Shown one piece after another: positions 47,358 to 56,100 of a stretch of DNA of 64,000 nucleotides. Position 1 is the stretch's first letter; each line of letters begins with the position of its first letter. The position numbers and the translations under genes were made by a program. The stretch is from Hahella chejuensis KCTC 2396 (lineage in GTDB: Bacteria; Pseudomonadota; Gammaproteobacteria; Pseudomonadales; Oleiphilaceae): positions 6,164,001-6,228,000 of the forward strand of contig NC_007645.1 in the NCBI RefSeq assembly GCF_000012985.1, in the 5' to 3' direction. Under the pieces are notes generated by a model. The model saw nothing but the letters and a program-made list of their open reading frames with translations. It ran no database searches and was not told the DNA's origin.

Positions 47358-48977
47358 ATGATGTTGCTAAACCATTTGTCGATAAAGGTAAAAATAATGA
47401 TTATCCCGGCTATCGCCGTGCTGGGATTCATTACCAACCTGGTTTTTAATCACAGTATCAACGCCAGTAACACAGAACGCCTGGATCAGATACAGCAGCT
47501 CTATTTTCCTGTCGTTCAGTCATCCAAAACCAATATGTCTCGCCTGAGCAGACTGGAAGAAGTATTTAATACTTCTGTATCCGTGGGTGAAGCGGATATG
47601 CTGGAAGCCGCCCGCAACACTTATCGGCAGATGATCGCGGACATCGACGAGCAAAAACAGCTTTGGCCGTCGCAAGTCGCCGCGATTGAGCAATGCAGGA
47701 CCTTGCTTGACCGCTACTTCAACAAAGCGATGAAAGTCTCGGAGGGAATGCTGGACGGCTCATTAGACCCGTCCCAGATTGCTGGCGAAGTAGCGCAAAT
47801 GCGGGACTTCCTTAAACAAACCTCCGAGCAGTTGAGCCAATTCAATGCGCAGGCGCTGGACGCCTTCAACAAAACCGTGGGGGATTCCCATTCCGCCTCG
47901 CAAGAAGCCTTCGCCATCACAGCGACCACCAGCGGCGTCGCCATAGCCATCATTCTGTTCATCTCCGCCAGCATTATTTCATTGATCCTTAAAAATCTCC
48001 GCCTGATGCGTAACTCATTGCAGGATATCGCTCAAGGTGAAGGCGATCTGACCAAACGCATCCCCCTAAGCAGTCGAGATGAAGTGGGTGAGTTAGTGCA
48101 CTGGTTTAACATTTTCATGGACAAGCTGCACGGTAGCATTAACCAGATCGTGAGTATATTTGAGCCGCTTGCACGGATGTCCGGGGACCTTAGCTCGATG
48201 ACTTCCGTCACCTCTCGCCTGGCGGACGAGCAGGAAAAAGCGACGGATGAGGTGACCACCGCCGTCGAACATATGTTGCATAACGTACAAAGCATCGCCC
48301 ACAACGCGTCGCAGGCGGCGGCTGAAGCCGTAAGCGCCAACGAGGAGGCGAAGCTGGGACGGGAAGTGGTGAATCAGACAGTAGCGACCATCAATTCGCT
48401 GGCGGATGATGTTGAAAAAGCCTCTGACGTCATTCGTCGTCTGGAAAGCTACACCGTCAATGTTGGAAGTATTCTGGACGTCATCAAAGGCATTGCTGAA
48501 CAAACTAATTTGTTGGCGCTGAACGCCGCCATTGAGGCCGCCAGAGCAGGAGAGCAGGGGCGCGGCTTCGCAGTAGTCGCAGACGAAGTACGCACCCTGG
48601 CGTCCAAAACCCAAGAGTCCACCAAAGAAATCCAGACCGTTATCGAAGAATTGCAAAGCGCCTCATTAGGCGCTGTCAACGCTATGACCCACAGCCAGAA
48701 GCAAGCCAATGAGAGCGTGGATCAGGCGGCGAAAACTGACGCCTCGTTGGAAAAAATCACCGACAAAGTCGCTTCCATCACCAAAATGAACTCTGAAATC
48801 GCCTTAGCGACAGAAGAGCAGCAGAACGTCTCAGCCTCCATTAACGATACTATCGTAGAGATCAAATCCAACGCCAGATCCGCTGCGGAAACCGTACACT
48901 CAGTGGATGAAACCGCCCATGCGTTGCAACAAATTTCCAGGAAGTTAAAGGAGGTGACCGGCCAATTCAAAGTTTGA
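47358..48977 (+). CDS. Methyl-accepting chemotaxis protein
   Basis: This 539-residue chemoreceptor has TM1 near residues 12-30, a four-helix-bundle-like periplasmic sensor (residues 35-190), TM2 ([18 protein letters not shown]), a HAMP domain with the [20 protein letters not shown] motif, and a C-terminal signalling domain with the invariant tip [20 protein letters not shown] and [15 protein letters not shown]. The layout suits soluble ligands sensed in the periplasm. It stands alone, with no che genes nearby. The neighbouring binding protein, divergently placed, might present ligand; this is speculative. Confidence 0.92.
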   Translation: MMLLNHLSIKVKIMIIPAIAVLGFITNLVFNHSINASNTERLDQIQQLYFPVVQSSKTNMSRLSRLEEVFNTSVSVGEADMLEAARNTYRQMIADIDEQKQLWPSQVAAIEQCRTLLDRYFNKAMKVSEGMLDGSLDPSQIAGEVAQMRDFLKQTSEQLSQFNAQALDAFNKTVGDSHSASQEAFAITATTSGVAIAIILFISASIISLILKNLRLMRNSLQDIAQGEGDLTKRIPLSSRDEVGELVHWFNIFMDKLHGSINQIVSIFEPLARMSGDLSSMTSVTSRLADEQEKATDEVTTAVEHMLHNVQSIAHNASQAAAEAVSANEEAKLGREVVNQTVATINSLADDVEKASDVIRRLESYTVNVGSILDVIKGIAEQTNLLALNAAIEAARAGEQGRGFAVVADEVRTLASKTQESTKEIQTVIEELQSASLGAVNAMTHSQKQANESVDQAAKTDASLEKITDKVASITKMNSEIALATEEQQNVSASINDTIVEIKSNARSAAETVHSVDETAHALQQISRKLKEVTGQFKV

Positions 48978-49123
48978 CGATGAGTCGCCCAGGGACGTAT
49001 TCAAGCCTGCCCGGCCGTTCAAGCTGTAGATGTCGTTTACCTGGCCCGCCGTCCGGACAGCCGTAAGCCGGACAGGTTCATCAGAAGAATCTCAACGCCT
49101 TAAGGAAAAGCAAGGTGCGAAAA

Positions 49124-50287
49124 ATGAAAATAAAAGAGTCCTGTATATGCCTGACGCTCACAACGCTATATGCAGCAAACCCCGTCCACGCCGCCGACGA
49201 TAGAATCCACATCAATGGCTTCGGCAGTATCGTCGCCGCCACGACATTCGATGATGAAAAACCCTATTTTCTCTACGACGACGATCTCAACTTCAAGAAT
49301 GAGTCCCTGTTGGGATTACAGGTGCGCGGAGATATGGGGGACAATCTCTCCGCCACAGCCCAGATTATCGCCCGGGGATCAGAAGATCATAACGCCGAGT
49401 TCGAGTGGGCCTATGTCACCTATGCTATCGATAACACTTGGACAGCCAAGGTGGGACGCTTCAGAACCCCCTTCTTTGAATACAGCGATACTATAGACGT
49501 AGGCTACGCTTATCACTGGGTCAGACCTCCGCAGTCGGTATACGTTCCTTTGTTCAATAACCTGGATGGCTTGAACGTCACCTACGCATCACAAATACGC
49601 GAGTTCGATTCAACTTTGAACTTCTTCTATGGCTCCGTGCGGGAAGACATTCCTATCGGGCAAGTGGACTTAAAATTCGTCTACGGCGGCTCCTGGCGGA
49701 TCGGCATAGACTGGATCAGCATGCGTTTCTCCTACTTCCGCTCTAAGCTTTCCATTCCCGCCATTGTTCCGGGCTTGGACACCATCCTTCCTCCTGACGG
49801 ACCTGGCGCGCCGCCTCCCGGCCCCACTGTCTCCGAGGAAGCAGCTGACGCCATCCGCGCCAATGACGACCGTGGAACCTTCGGTAGCGTTTCATTGAAA
49901 GTTGAATACGACAACTTCTTCGCGGTAGCGGAAGTGACCAAATCGGAAATTGAAGACAGCATCTTTCCTGACCCGCTCGGCTATTACCTCTCAGTCGGGT
50001 ACACCATTGACAAATTCACTCCACACATCACTTACGAAGTTTTCGACACCAGCCCCAAAAGAGAGATTCTTGACGAGGTTCCAGAGTCCGATCCCGTTTA
50101 TACCACGCTGGAAGGTATGATAGAGAGCACCCATCAGGACAATAAAGTCATCACCGTCGGCGTGCGCTATGACTTCCATCACAGTGCCTCCTTAAAGTTC
50201 GACTTCAGCAAACTAAACTATGACGAGGACGGCCCTAATCGTATCAACACCAAAATATTCAGCACTGCGATCAGTTTCGTCTTTTAA
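49124..50287 (+). CDS. Outer-membrane porin-like protein
   Basis: This 387-residue precursor has a signal peptide ending NPVHA|ADD and the pattern of the porin superfamily used with PstS-like partners: INGFGSIVAATTF, LLGLQVRGDMGDNLSATAQIIARG, AKVGRFRTPFFEYSDTIDVGYAYHW and C-terminal STAISFVF. A proline-rich loop (PPDGPGAPPPGPTVS) interrupts the middle. The ATG follows AAGGTG with 6-nt spacing; a GTG nine bases earlier is the alternative. It is paired with the binding-protein-like gene 11 nt downstream. Confidence 0.8.
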   Translation: MKIKESCICLTLTTLYAANPVHAADDRIHINGFGSIVAATTFDDEKPYFLYDDDLNFKNESLLGLQVRGDMGDNLSATAQIIARGSEDHNAEFEWAYVTYAIDNTWTAKVGRFRTPFFEYSDTIDVGYAYHWVRPPQSVYVPLFNNLDGLNVTYASQIREFDSTLNFFYGSVREDIPIGQVDLKFVYGGSWRIGIDWISMRFSYFRSKLSIPAIVPGLDTILPPDGPGAPPPGPTVSEEAADAIRANDDRGTFGSVSLKVEYDNFFAVAEVTKSEIEDSIFPDPLGYYLSVGYTIDKFTPHITYEVFDTSPKREILDEVPESDPVYTTLEGMIESTHQDNKVITVGVRYDFHHSASLKFDFSKLNYDEDGPNRINTKIFSTAISFVF

Positions 50288-50298
50288 GGAGCGCCGGC

Positions 50299-50721
50299 AT
50301 GTTAAGAATCATCACTATCGTGTTTGCTCTCATCTACCCATTGCTGCAGGCGCAGGCGGTTGAGGCTGAAGTCGCCATCATTGTAAATCCCAAGGCGAAT
50401 CTTGATTTGAGCAACGAAGACATTCAAAAGCTTTTCCTGGCGAAGCAGGCTTTTTTACCCAACGGAGAGAAAGCGACTATTGTAGCCATAGACAGCTCCT
50501 CTGAACTGTTTGAAGAATTTTGCGCCAAAGTCGTCAACAAGGGGTCACGCCAATTCCTCTCCTATTGGTCAAGGCTGGTCTTTACTGGCAAAGCCGCGCC
50601 CATGGTGACGGCCCCCAGTAATCAGGACATCAAAGAACTCGTCGCGAAGAATTCCAATTACATCGGATTTATATCCGCTGCTGAGTTGGATGATACGGTG
50701 AAGGCTGTGAAAACATACTAA
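50299..50721 (+). CDS. PstS-like small periplasmic binding protein
   Basis: This 140-residue precursor has a signal peptide (RIITIVFALIYPLLQAQA|VEA) and a domain like the phosphate ABC binding-protein superfamily: VAIIVNPKANLDLSNEDIQKLFLAKQ, FWSRLVFTGKAAP and NYIGFISA. It is half the normal PstS length, so it is a single-lobe variant of the kind found next to outer-membrane proteins. The ribosome site is GGAGCGCC. It forms an operon with the preceding porin-like gene. The ligand is unknown. Confidence 0.75.
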   Translation: MLRIITIVFALIYPLLQAQAVEAEVAIIVNPKANLDLSNEDIQKLFLAKQAFLPNGEKATIVAIDSSSELFEEFCAKVVNKGSRQFLSYWSRLVFTGKAAPMVTAPSNQDIKELVAKNSNYIGFISAAELDDTVKAVKTY

Positions 50722-50762
50722 GGCCTGTAAAAATAGACCTTCCTCATAAGAAGGTGAACCCT

Positions 50763-50817
50763 ACTATTAATCAGGCAGACAAATAGCTTCCTTCTATTTG
50801 TCTGCCTGATTAATAGT
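50763..50817. repeat. Perfect 24-bp palindrome, copy 6 of the repeat family (distal hairpin only)
   Basis: ACTATTAATCAGGCAGAC plus AAATAG, loop CTTCCTT, then the exact reverse complement. Here the outer arm ACTATTAATCAGGCAGA is present on both sides, so the element is a pure inverted repeat. It lies ~40 nt after the PstS-like gene and could act as a bidirectional terminator or transposable unit. Confidence 0.85.
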
Positions 50818-50870
50818 CCATCTCTAGAAGTGCGCGACCCTGTAAATAGTTTTGTTTTGGGGACCCCTTC

Positions 50871-51239
50871 TCAATTTATCAGTATACCGTTCCTTTTAAT
50901 TTCTTCTTTGACTTGGCGGTCTTCCAGCTCAGGAAGGTATGTCTCCAAAGGGCGGTCAAAATCTCTATCGCCCCCAACTTCTATAGCTTCTTCATCTGGA
51001 CCAAGATAAGAAGTCGTGTCGAACAGCTCAGATCCAGTCAGCTCACAAACTGCCCCTGCGGGAGAGGAGCTTCTAAAACGCTCAACAAGTAAATGCATAT
51101 ACTTCATTGGCAAGTAATATCTGTTATCGCCAATGAAGCAGACTGGGCCGGTATATTCGGAGCCATCTTCGCCGGTTTTCTTCCCAAGACAAATGCACTC
51201 TTTCGTTATTTGGTTAAACAGGTAATACAGTTCACTCAT
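50871..51239 (-). CDS. Possible immunity protein for the adjacent nuclease-type effector
   Basis: This 122-residue cytoplasmic protein is acidic (ELTGSELFD, GPDEEAIEVGGDRDFDRP, YLPELEDRQVKEE) with no signal or membrane segment and no family I can name. It starts 5 nt after the effector stop with AAAGGTAG as ribosome site. An acidic, small, unrecognised protein directly after a nuclease-like toxin gene is the usual layout of immunity genes, but this is inference from context. A modulator or unrelated protein is possible. Confidence 0.55.
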   Translation of the reverse strand: MSELYYLFNQITKECICLGKKTGEDGSEYTGPVCFIGDNRYYLPMKYMHLLVERFRSSSPAGAVCELTGSELFDTTSYLGPDEEAIEVGGDRDFDRPLETYLPELEDRQVKEEIKRNGILIN

Positions 51240-51244
51240 ATCAA

Positions 51245-51967
51245 CTACCTTTTCCCATCCGGATTGAAGATCGGCTGTCGAGGCAATAATTCGTTTCCTT
51301 TGTCGTCATAAATAACAATATCGGTATTCTTATATACCTCCAGTTTTTGAACATTTTCTGGTGTGGGGTCATTAAGAATAGTCTGCCTATTTCCCCAAAA
51401 TTTTCCCATCCAGCGACCAGCATCTGTGCCTTCAGGAACCTGAACAAATACCAAGCATCCCTCAGCTTGATTCTGTGCGGCATGAGAAATTTCCTTGTCA
51501 AAACCACGTGCAGAGGCAGTGCATTTATTCTCGATTTTAAAAATCTGCCCATCTGGACCTTTCGTGACCAAATCAGCTCCTTTGCCTCCGGGCCCTGCGA
51601 CAGCTTCTGGAACAAAGCCTTCTGGCACAAACCTATCCAATATTATCCTGGCGTTTGTTTCAGTTAACGGAAACTTTTTATTACTGTCCTCAATTAAACC
51701 GCTAATGACCTGACTATAGCCGCTTTCATTTGAAACACTTCCAGAGCCTGCGTTATGAGCTTCAACACTTCTTGTTTCACTATGCTGGCTCGTCCTCAGC
51801 GCATCTCCTGAAGCGCCGGCTGCTTGGGAGTTGACGACAGGAGCTTCGGGTGCAACGGATTTTGGGCTTGATCCAGCCAGGGGAGAAGTCCTTCCAGAGA
51901 CAGATTTATTAACATCCTGGCGCTCATAGGCTGAGATCTGATGCCCTCGATTAGCATTGATTTCCAT
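51245..51967 (-). CDS. PD-(D/E)XK nuclease-type secreted effector (putative)
   Basis: This 240-residue protein has a Ser/Ala-rich, probably disordered N-terminus (residues 1-85) and a C-terminal domain with GGKGADLVTKGPDGQIFKIENKC. Asp132 and Glu146-x-Lys148 match the PD-(D/E)XK nuclease active site, followed by helices and FVQVPEGTDAGRWMGKFWG. There is no Sec signal. It lies 12 nt after a gene resembling a type III secretion chaperone, so its disordered N-terminus may be the secretion and chaperone-binding region. The domain resembles polymorphic toxin tips such as CdiA C-termini. Nuclease activity is inferred. Confidence 0.65.
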   Translation of the reverse strand: MEINANRGHQISAYERQDVNKSVSGRTSPLAGSSPKSVAPEAPVVNSQAAGASGDALRTSQHSETRSVEAHNAGSGSVSNESGYSQVISGLIEDSNKKFPLTETNARIILDRFVPEGFVPEAVAGPGGKGADLVTKGPDGQIFKIENKCTASARGFDKEISHAAQNQAEGCLVFVQVPEGTDAGRWMGKFWGNRQTILNDPTPENVQKLEVYKNTDIVIYDDKGNELLPRQPIFNPDGKR

Positions 51968-51979
51968 GACCAGGCAAAC

Positions 51980-52465
51980 CTACACATTCATATATATTTG
52001 CATAGGCGGGGCCTCACGCGACCGGCTCAGGCCACCTTCTCCGGCACCGGTTTGGCCGCGCTTAACTGTTTGGATACGCTCTCTCGCCAACGCTGCATCC
52101 GCCAGAAACTGGTTAAGCAGTTCCTCCAGCTTGATCGCATGCAGGTTTTCAATTTCATGCCGGTAGTGAAGGTATACAAATCGGCCGCCAGGTTTTATCG
52201 AGACGCTTCCCAAGAGGCACTCAGGTCCCGGAAAGTTCAGGGTCTGGCAAAGTTCGTATAAAGCAAGTAAATCATCGTTCCGCTCCGGCGCCTCGTCCAA
52301 CTCCGCCAGGAACAGCAACCAGGGACTGGCCTGAGGCCACTCTATCCGCCATTTAATTCCGGCCTGAGTCTGGGCGCCACAGACACCCTGGGCGTCCAGT
52401 TGCAGCCAGCTAAGGCCATTGCGCTCCCCGACATAGCGAAGCTTTTCATTGATATCTTCAAGCAT
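51980..52465 (-). CDS. CesT/Tir-type secretion chaperone (putative)
   Basis: This 161-residue acidic protein follows the class I type III chaperone pattern: an N-terminal helix LEDINEKLRYVGERNGLSWLQLD, strands around GVCGAQ and PWLLFLAELDE, then LLALYELCQTLNFPGPECLLGSVS, VYLHYRHEIENL and a C-terminal helix. A 25-residue tail follows. The ATG is chosen because GGGAGGG lies 8 nt upstream; longer frames lack this. It is the first gene of a three-gene unit with the effector and the small acidic protein. Family assignment is by eye. Confidence 0.65.
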   Translation of the reverse strand: MLEDINEKLRYVGERNGLSWLQLDAQGVCGAQTQAGIKWRIEWPQASPWLLFLAELDEAPERNDDLLALYELCQTLNFPGPECLLGSVSIKPGGRFVYLHYRHEIENLHAIKLEELLNQFLADAALARERIQTVKRGQTGAGEGGLSRSREAPPMQIYMNV

Positions 52466-52564
52466 GCGCACCCTCCCGCACAGTGTCCCCATGATGAACG
52501 CGGGATGGCTGATGCGAGCCATCCCTGCGCCAATCTCATGAGTAACCCGCGCCGGACAATAGTT

Positions 52565-53428
52565 TCAATCCGGGTCAGCGTGCTGCTTGCGATACTTAAG
52601 GGGGGATTCGTTAAAGTATTTGGCGAAGACCTCGTAAAAGCGCGTGACGGAGGAGAATCCACTGGCGAAAGCGATTTCAATCACCTGATCCTGAGAGTAC
52701 AGCAACAACCGGCGGGCATGATTCACCCGCAAATCAGTCAGATACTCCAGTACGGACATTCCCACTGCTTTCTTAAACACGCTCATGGCGAAATTTTTGT
52801 GCAGTCCGACTCCGTCCGCCACATCAGCGATCGTTATAGGCGTTCGATAGTTGCCGTTAATAAAATCCACCATGCAATGCGCGTGGTGCAAATGCCGGCT
52901 ACGGTATTCTCCACAGCCTGCGCCCTGCCCGGATTTACATGGGTTGCGCATGATCATACGACGTAGAAACAGAGTGATCTCATCCAGCACCAAGTCCTGT
53001 AATGGTCCATCCATGCAGCGCAGTTCCTGCGCCCAACGTTCTACTGTATCGAGGGACAGCAAACCTGTTGCGTTGGAACGATAGGGCGTACCGCGAATCA
53101 ACAAATGTTTGAACATTTCATTCGCGCACATGTCCGTGAGCAGGAATAAAGGCAAACGCAACTGCAGCGCCACTGCGCTCTCATCCGCCGAAACCACCTG
53201 ATGTCGGTGTAGTGCGGAGAAACAGATGACGTCACCGCTTTCCAGCTCGTACAACTGATCAAGGTAGCTCAGTCTCAAGGCGCCGGAGAGCAGAATATTG
53301 ATTTCAAGGTGACAGTGTTGATGTGAGCCTTCCATGATCTCGGGCTCACCAAAGTGAAAGCTGACCACCCCAGAGGCGTCAGTATGGGTATTGGCGTCAT
53401 GCCTATCGTGAATAGAAGGACTTTTCAT
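52565..53428 (-). CDS. AraC-family transcriptional regulator
   Basis: This 287-residue regulator has an N-terminal cupin-like sensing domain (HQHCHLEINILLSGALRLSYL, SALHRHQV) and a C-terminal AraC double helix-turn-helix (ITIADVADGVGLHKNFAMSVFKK, VIEIAFASGFSSVTRFYEVFAKYFNESPLKYRK). It is a clear paralogue of the regulator at 56101, and the two flank the isomerase/kinase genes. It probably responds to a sugar. An imperfect dyad lies ~70 nt upstream. Confidence 0.88.
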   Translation of the reverse strand: MKSPSIHDRHDANTHTDASGVVSFHFGEPEIMEGSHQHCHLEINILLSGALRLSYLDQLYELESGDVICFSALHRHQVVSADESAVALQLRLPLFLLTDMCANEMFKHLLIRGTPYRSNATGLLSLDTVERWAQELRCMDGPLQDLVLDEITLFLRRMIMRNPCKSGQGAGCGEYRSRHLHHAHCMVDFINGNYRTPITIADVADGVGLHKNFAMSVFKKAVGMSVLEYLTDLRVNHARRLLLYSQDQVIEIAFASGFSSVTRFYEVFAKYFNESPLKYRKQHADPD

Positions 53429-53498
53429 TGCTTTCCCCGTGTTATTTTTATTCAGGAATAAGCGAGATTACTCAGCAGTGTCAGATGAATAGCAAATA

Positions 53499-53525
53499 TA
53501 TTCCATTAAGTTAACAATTGGAATA
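53499..53525 (-). promoter_or_regulatory. Inverted repeat upstream of the AraC gene
   Basis: TATTCCA and TGGAATA flank 13 nt that include GTTAAC, about 70-100 nt before the AraC start. It is a candidate operator, possibly for autoregulation; no direct evidence. Confidence 0.35.
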
Positions 53526-53733
53526 AATTTTCCAAAAAATCGAATCTCACCCAACTATTTTTATCTACCTGAATATCTCTTACTTACGGCGTTCCAGCTT
53601 GGGGGCATTTTTAGCTTTTGTTGTTTTTTTACTTCATTTTTGCAACTCCACATTCTAACGCCAGCATGAACAAAAAAACAACAAAGCATCTTATTTTTAA
53701 CCAATATCTGGCTTAACGCTTTAAGAAAAACAC

Positions 53734-53770
53734 AAAAAAGCCGCTTATCTCAGTTCGAGAGAAAGCGGCC
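53734..53770 (-). terminator. Rho-independent terminator of the isomerase operon
   Basis: On the minus strand GCCGCTT and AAGCGGC pair around a 16-nt loop and are followed by a T-run (AAAAAA on the + strand). It begins ~60 nt after the isomerase stop. Confidence 0.85.
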
Positions 53771-53828
53771 TTGGTAGTGAAAAAAATCAAAAAAGAAAGA
53801 AAAACTACTTAAATTTCTGACCGCCTCG

Positions 53829-55034
53829 TCAGATTGACGAGGCTCGCAGCACGCGCAATGTTTCCAGGCAGGCGTTCAATGAGTGGTAGTCACACTTTGC
53901 GCCAGCCTCACTCTTCTTATCAGTGACTTTAGAGTTATCCGCATTGAGGATTCGATACCAGGCGCCATGGTCATGGTCGACAAAATGCGCCCAGGAATAT
54001 TCCCAAAGACGTTCATACCAGCGCCAGTAGCCTTCGTCTCCTGTCGTCTCGCCCAGCAACGCCGCCGCCGCGAAACTCTCCGCTTGCACCCAGAAATATT
54101 TATCGTCATCGCAAATACTCTGGTCTGGAGCAAAACCGTAAAACAATCCGCCGTGACGATCATCCCAGGCGGCTTCCATCGCCCGATCAAACAGCTCCCG
54201 CGCCTTGCCGATCAGCCAGGGTAAATCGGTGTGACGGGCGAGCATCAGCAACAGTTTGGTCCATTCCGTTTGATGACCAGGCTGGAATCCCCAGGGCTTA
54301 TAGAGGTTCTTTGGGTCGTCTTTGTTGTAGTCCCAATCGATATCCAGGTCCTGGGTAAAGTGTTCCCACACCAACCCGTCAGACTTTCCTCCAAGCTCCA
54401 ACACGACCTTTTCCGCAAGCGCTAGGGCGCGCGACAGAAAACGTGAGTCCAATGTGGCTTCATAAGCGGCGATCATCGCTTCGCAGGCATGCATATTGGC
54501 GTTCTGCCCGCGATAGTCCGACACCTGACTCCAGTCCGCGCTGATTTCATCCGCATAGAGCCCTTGTTGCGGCTGCCAGAAGTGCTTCTCCATAAGCTCC
54601 CAGGCCGCATACAGGTCCTCGCGCGCAGACTCTTCTCCGGCGCTGACCGCCGAAGCGAACGCCAGAATCAGAAAGGCGTAACCATAACAATATTGCCGCT
54701 GGTCTGCGGGTTGGTAATCATTGAAAGTCCACACATAACCGGGCGCATCCGTTCGCTTGTGCGCATCACGCAGATAGGCCAGTCCGCGCCCGGCCCATTC
54801 CAGCCATTGCGCCCGCTCTTCTTCGTTGCGAGCCTGCAAAAACTGGTGCGCCTGATAAAAGTTGAACGTCATCCGGCAACTGCTGACCAGATGCTTGTCT
54901 CCCGCCGCAAACACGCGTCCGTCGTCATAATAGTTTTGAAAATAGCCGCCCCGTTCGTCACGGCCTGCACGTAAATAGAAGTCCAGTATCTCGCGACTAT
55001 GCGCCGTTAAAAAATCCCTGTTCTTAAAGTTCAT
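53829..55034 (-). CDS. AGE-family sugar isomerase/epimerase (mannose isomerase-like)
   Basis: This 401-residue (alpha/alpha)6-barrel enzyme of the N-acylglucosamine 2-epimerase family has RMTFNFYQAHQF, ANMHACEAMIAAYEAT, DWDYNKDDPKNLYKPWGFQPGHQTEW and FWVQAESFAAAALL, which supply the family's catalytic histidines and arginine. Length and context with a PfkB kinase fit D-mannose isomerase (mannose to fructose), with cellobiose epimerase or sulfoquinovose-type isomerases as alternatives. It overlaps the kinase gene by 4 nt, so the pair is translationally coupled. Confidence 0.82.
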   Translation of the reverse strand: MNFKNRDFLTAHSREILDFYLRAGRDERGGYFQNYYDDGRVFAAGDKHLVSSCRMTFNFYQAHQFLQARNEEERAQWLEWAGRGLAYLRDAHKRTDAPGYVWTFNDYQPADQRQYCYGYAFLILAFASAVSAGEESAREDLYAAWELMEKHFWQPQQGLYADEISADWSQVSDYRGQNANMHACEAMIAAYEATLDSRFLSRALALAEKVVLELGGKSDGLVWEHFTQDLDIDWDYNKDDPKNLYKPWGFQPGHQTEWTKLLLMLARHTDLPWLIGKARELFDRAMEAAWDDRHGGLFYGFAPDQSICDDDKYFWVQAESFAAAALLGETTGDEGYWRWYERLWEYSWAHFVDHDHGAWYRILNADNSKVTDKKSEAGAKCDYHSLNACLETLRVLRASSI

Positions 55035-56002
55035 TCACCCAGCTCCCAAAAACGACCGACTTCAGACCAGTCAGGCAACGCAGGAAAAGCCCCTTGTCGA
55101 CTCACGGTTAATGCGCCGCACTGAGAAGCGAAACGCACCAGTGCTGCGACCTGGGATTGTGAATTGAGCAACGCCGTCTGGTCACCGTATTTCGATAACC
55201 CAAACAGTATGGCGCCCATAAACGAATCCCCCGCCGCCGTGGTGTCCACCGCCTTCACAGGCGGCGTCGCTTCTTCTCCAGAAAACGCGAGGGAAATATA
55301 ACGTATAGGCTTACCGCCGTCCGTCACCAGAATCAGTTTCACGCCTTGCTGCAGCCATTGCTGACAAAGGGTATCAGAGTCGCCGTCGGCGGCGAGATAC
55401 TCCAATTCATCCAGAGACAGCTTCAACAAATGCGATGCGGCCGCGAGGCGGGTGATCACTTCTTTATCCGCTTTTCCCGTCGCCCACAGGTTATGGCGCA
55501 GATTCACGTCAAAGCTGATGACGCAGCCGGCGTCTTTAGCCCGGCTTAGCGCCGTCTCGGTTACGGCGGCTATAGCCGGCGTCGTGAGCGTGTTAGAACA
55601 GTAATGAAAGACAGAAGCGCCCGCGAACCAGGCCGGAGCGACCTGCTCCGCCAGCAAAACCATATCCGCGGAGCCATCGCGGTAAAAAGAAAATGTACGC
55701 TCACCCGAATCGTCCAGCATCACGAACGCCAGGGCGGTTTTCGCCGTGGGGTGAAACAGCAGCTGGCTGGTGTCCACGCCATACGCCTGCAGGGCATGAG
55801 CCTGGAAACGCCCGAACTCGTCATCGCCTACCTGCCCCGCAAACCGGGCGTCGCCTCCCAGCTTGGCGATAGCCACCGCCACATTGGCTGGGGCGCCGCC
55901 TGGAAACTGCTTGAACTTGCGCAGACGCAGAGGGGCTTCCTCATCCTGCCCAATATTCAGAAAATCAATGAGGGCTTCACCAAAACAAACGACAGTGCTC
56001 AT
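55031..56002 (-). CDS. PfkB-family sugar kinase (fructokinase-like)
   Basis: This 323-residue kinase has the two PfkB signatures: FPGGAPANVAVAIAKLGG near residue 34 and VDTTAAGDSFMGAILFGL near residue 232, whose Asp is the catalytic base. The N-terminal MSTVVCFGEALIDF fits fructokinases. Coupled to the isomerase, it would convert fructose to fructose 6-phosphate, giving mannose entry into glycolysis. It is the first gene of the pair; a TATAAT box lies ~36 nt upstream of its ATG. Confidence 0.87.
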   Translation of the reverse strand: MSTVVCFGEALIDFLNIGQDEEAPLRLRKFKQFPGGAPANVAVAIAKLGGDARFAGQVGDDEFGRFQAHALQAYGVDTSQLLFHPTAKTALAFVMLDDSGERTFSFYRDGSADMVLLAEQVAPAWFAGASVFHYCSNTLTTPAIAAVTETALSRAKDAGCVISFDVNLRHNLWATGKADKEVITRLAAASHLLKLSLDELEYLAADGDSDTLCQQWLQQGVKLILVTDGGKPIRYISLAFSGEEATPPVKAVDTTAAGDSFMGAILFGLSKYGDQTALLNSQSQVAALVRFASQCGALTVSRQGAFPALPDWSEVGRFWELGE

Positions 56003-56037
56003 ATTTTTTAGTCCGCTTACTTAATCCGGGGCCAATT

Positions 56038-56072
56038 ATTATAGGTCGAAGTCGGCGCTACGTTTATCGCCG
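56038..56072 (-). promoter_or_regulatory. Candidate activator-dependent promoter of the kinase-isomerase operon
   Basis: On the minus strand a perfect TATAAT (56043-56038) lies ~36 nt before the kinase ATG, with no good -35 box. A CGGCG/CGCCG dyad (56053-56072) covers the -35 region, where an AraC-type activator could bind. Confidence 0.35.
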
Positions 56073-56100
56073 AAAAGCCCTGGTTATACACATCTTCGTT

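Larger units (their letters stand above)
53429..53828. other. 400-nt AT-rich intergenic region
   Basis: It lies between the AraC gene (downstream on the minus strand) and the isomerase gene. It contains the isomerase terminator and an inverted repeat near the AraC promoter. Otherwise it shows strong AT bias and no coding potential. Confidence 0.6.

Noticed and set aside
50763-50817. Palindrome considered as a CRISPR repeat or phage attachment site
   Set aside because: It is a single unit with no spacer-repeat array, no cas genes and no integrase or tRNA next to it. It fits the dispersed hairpin family instead.
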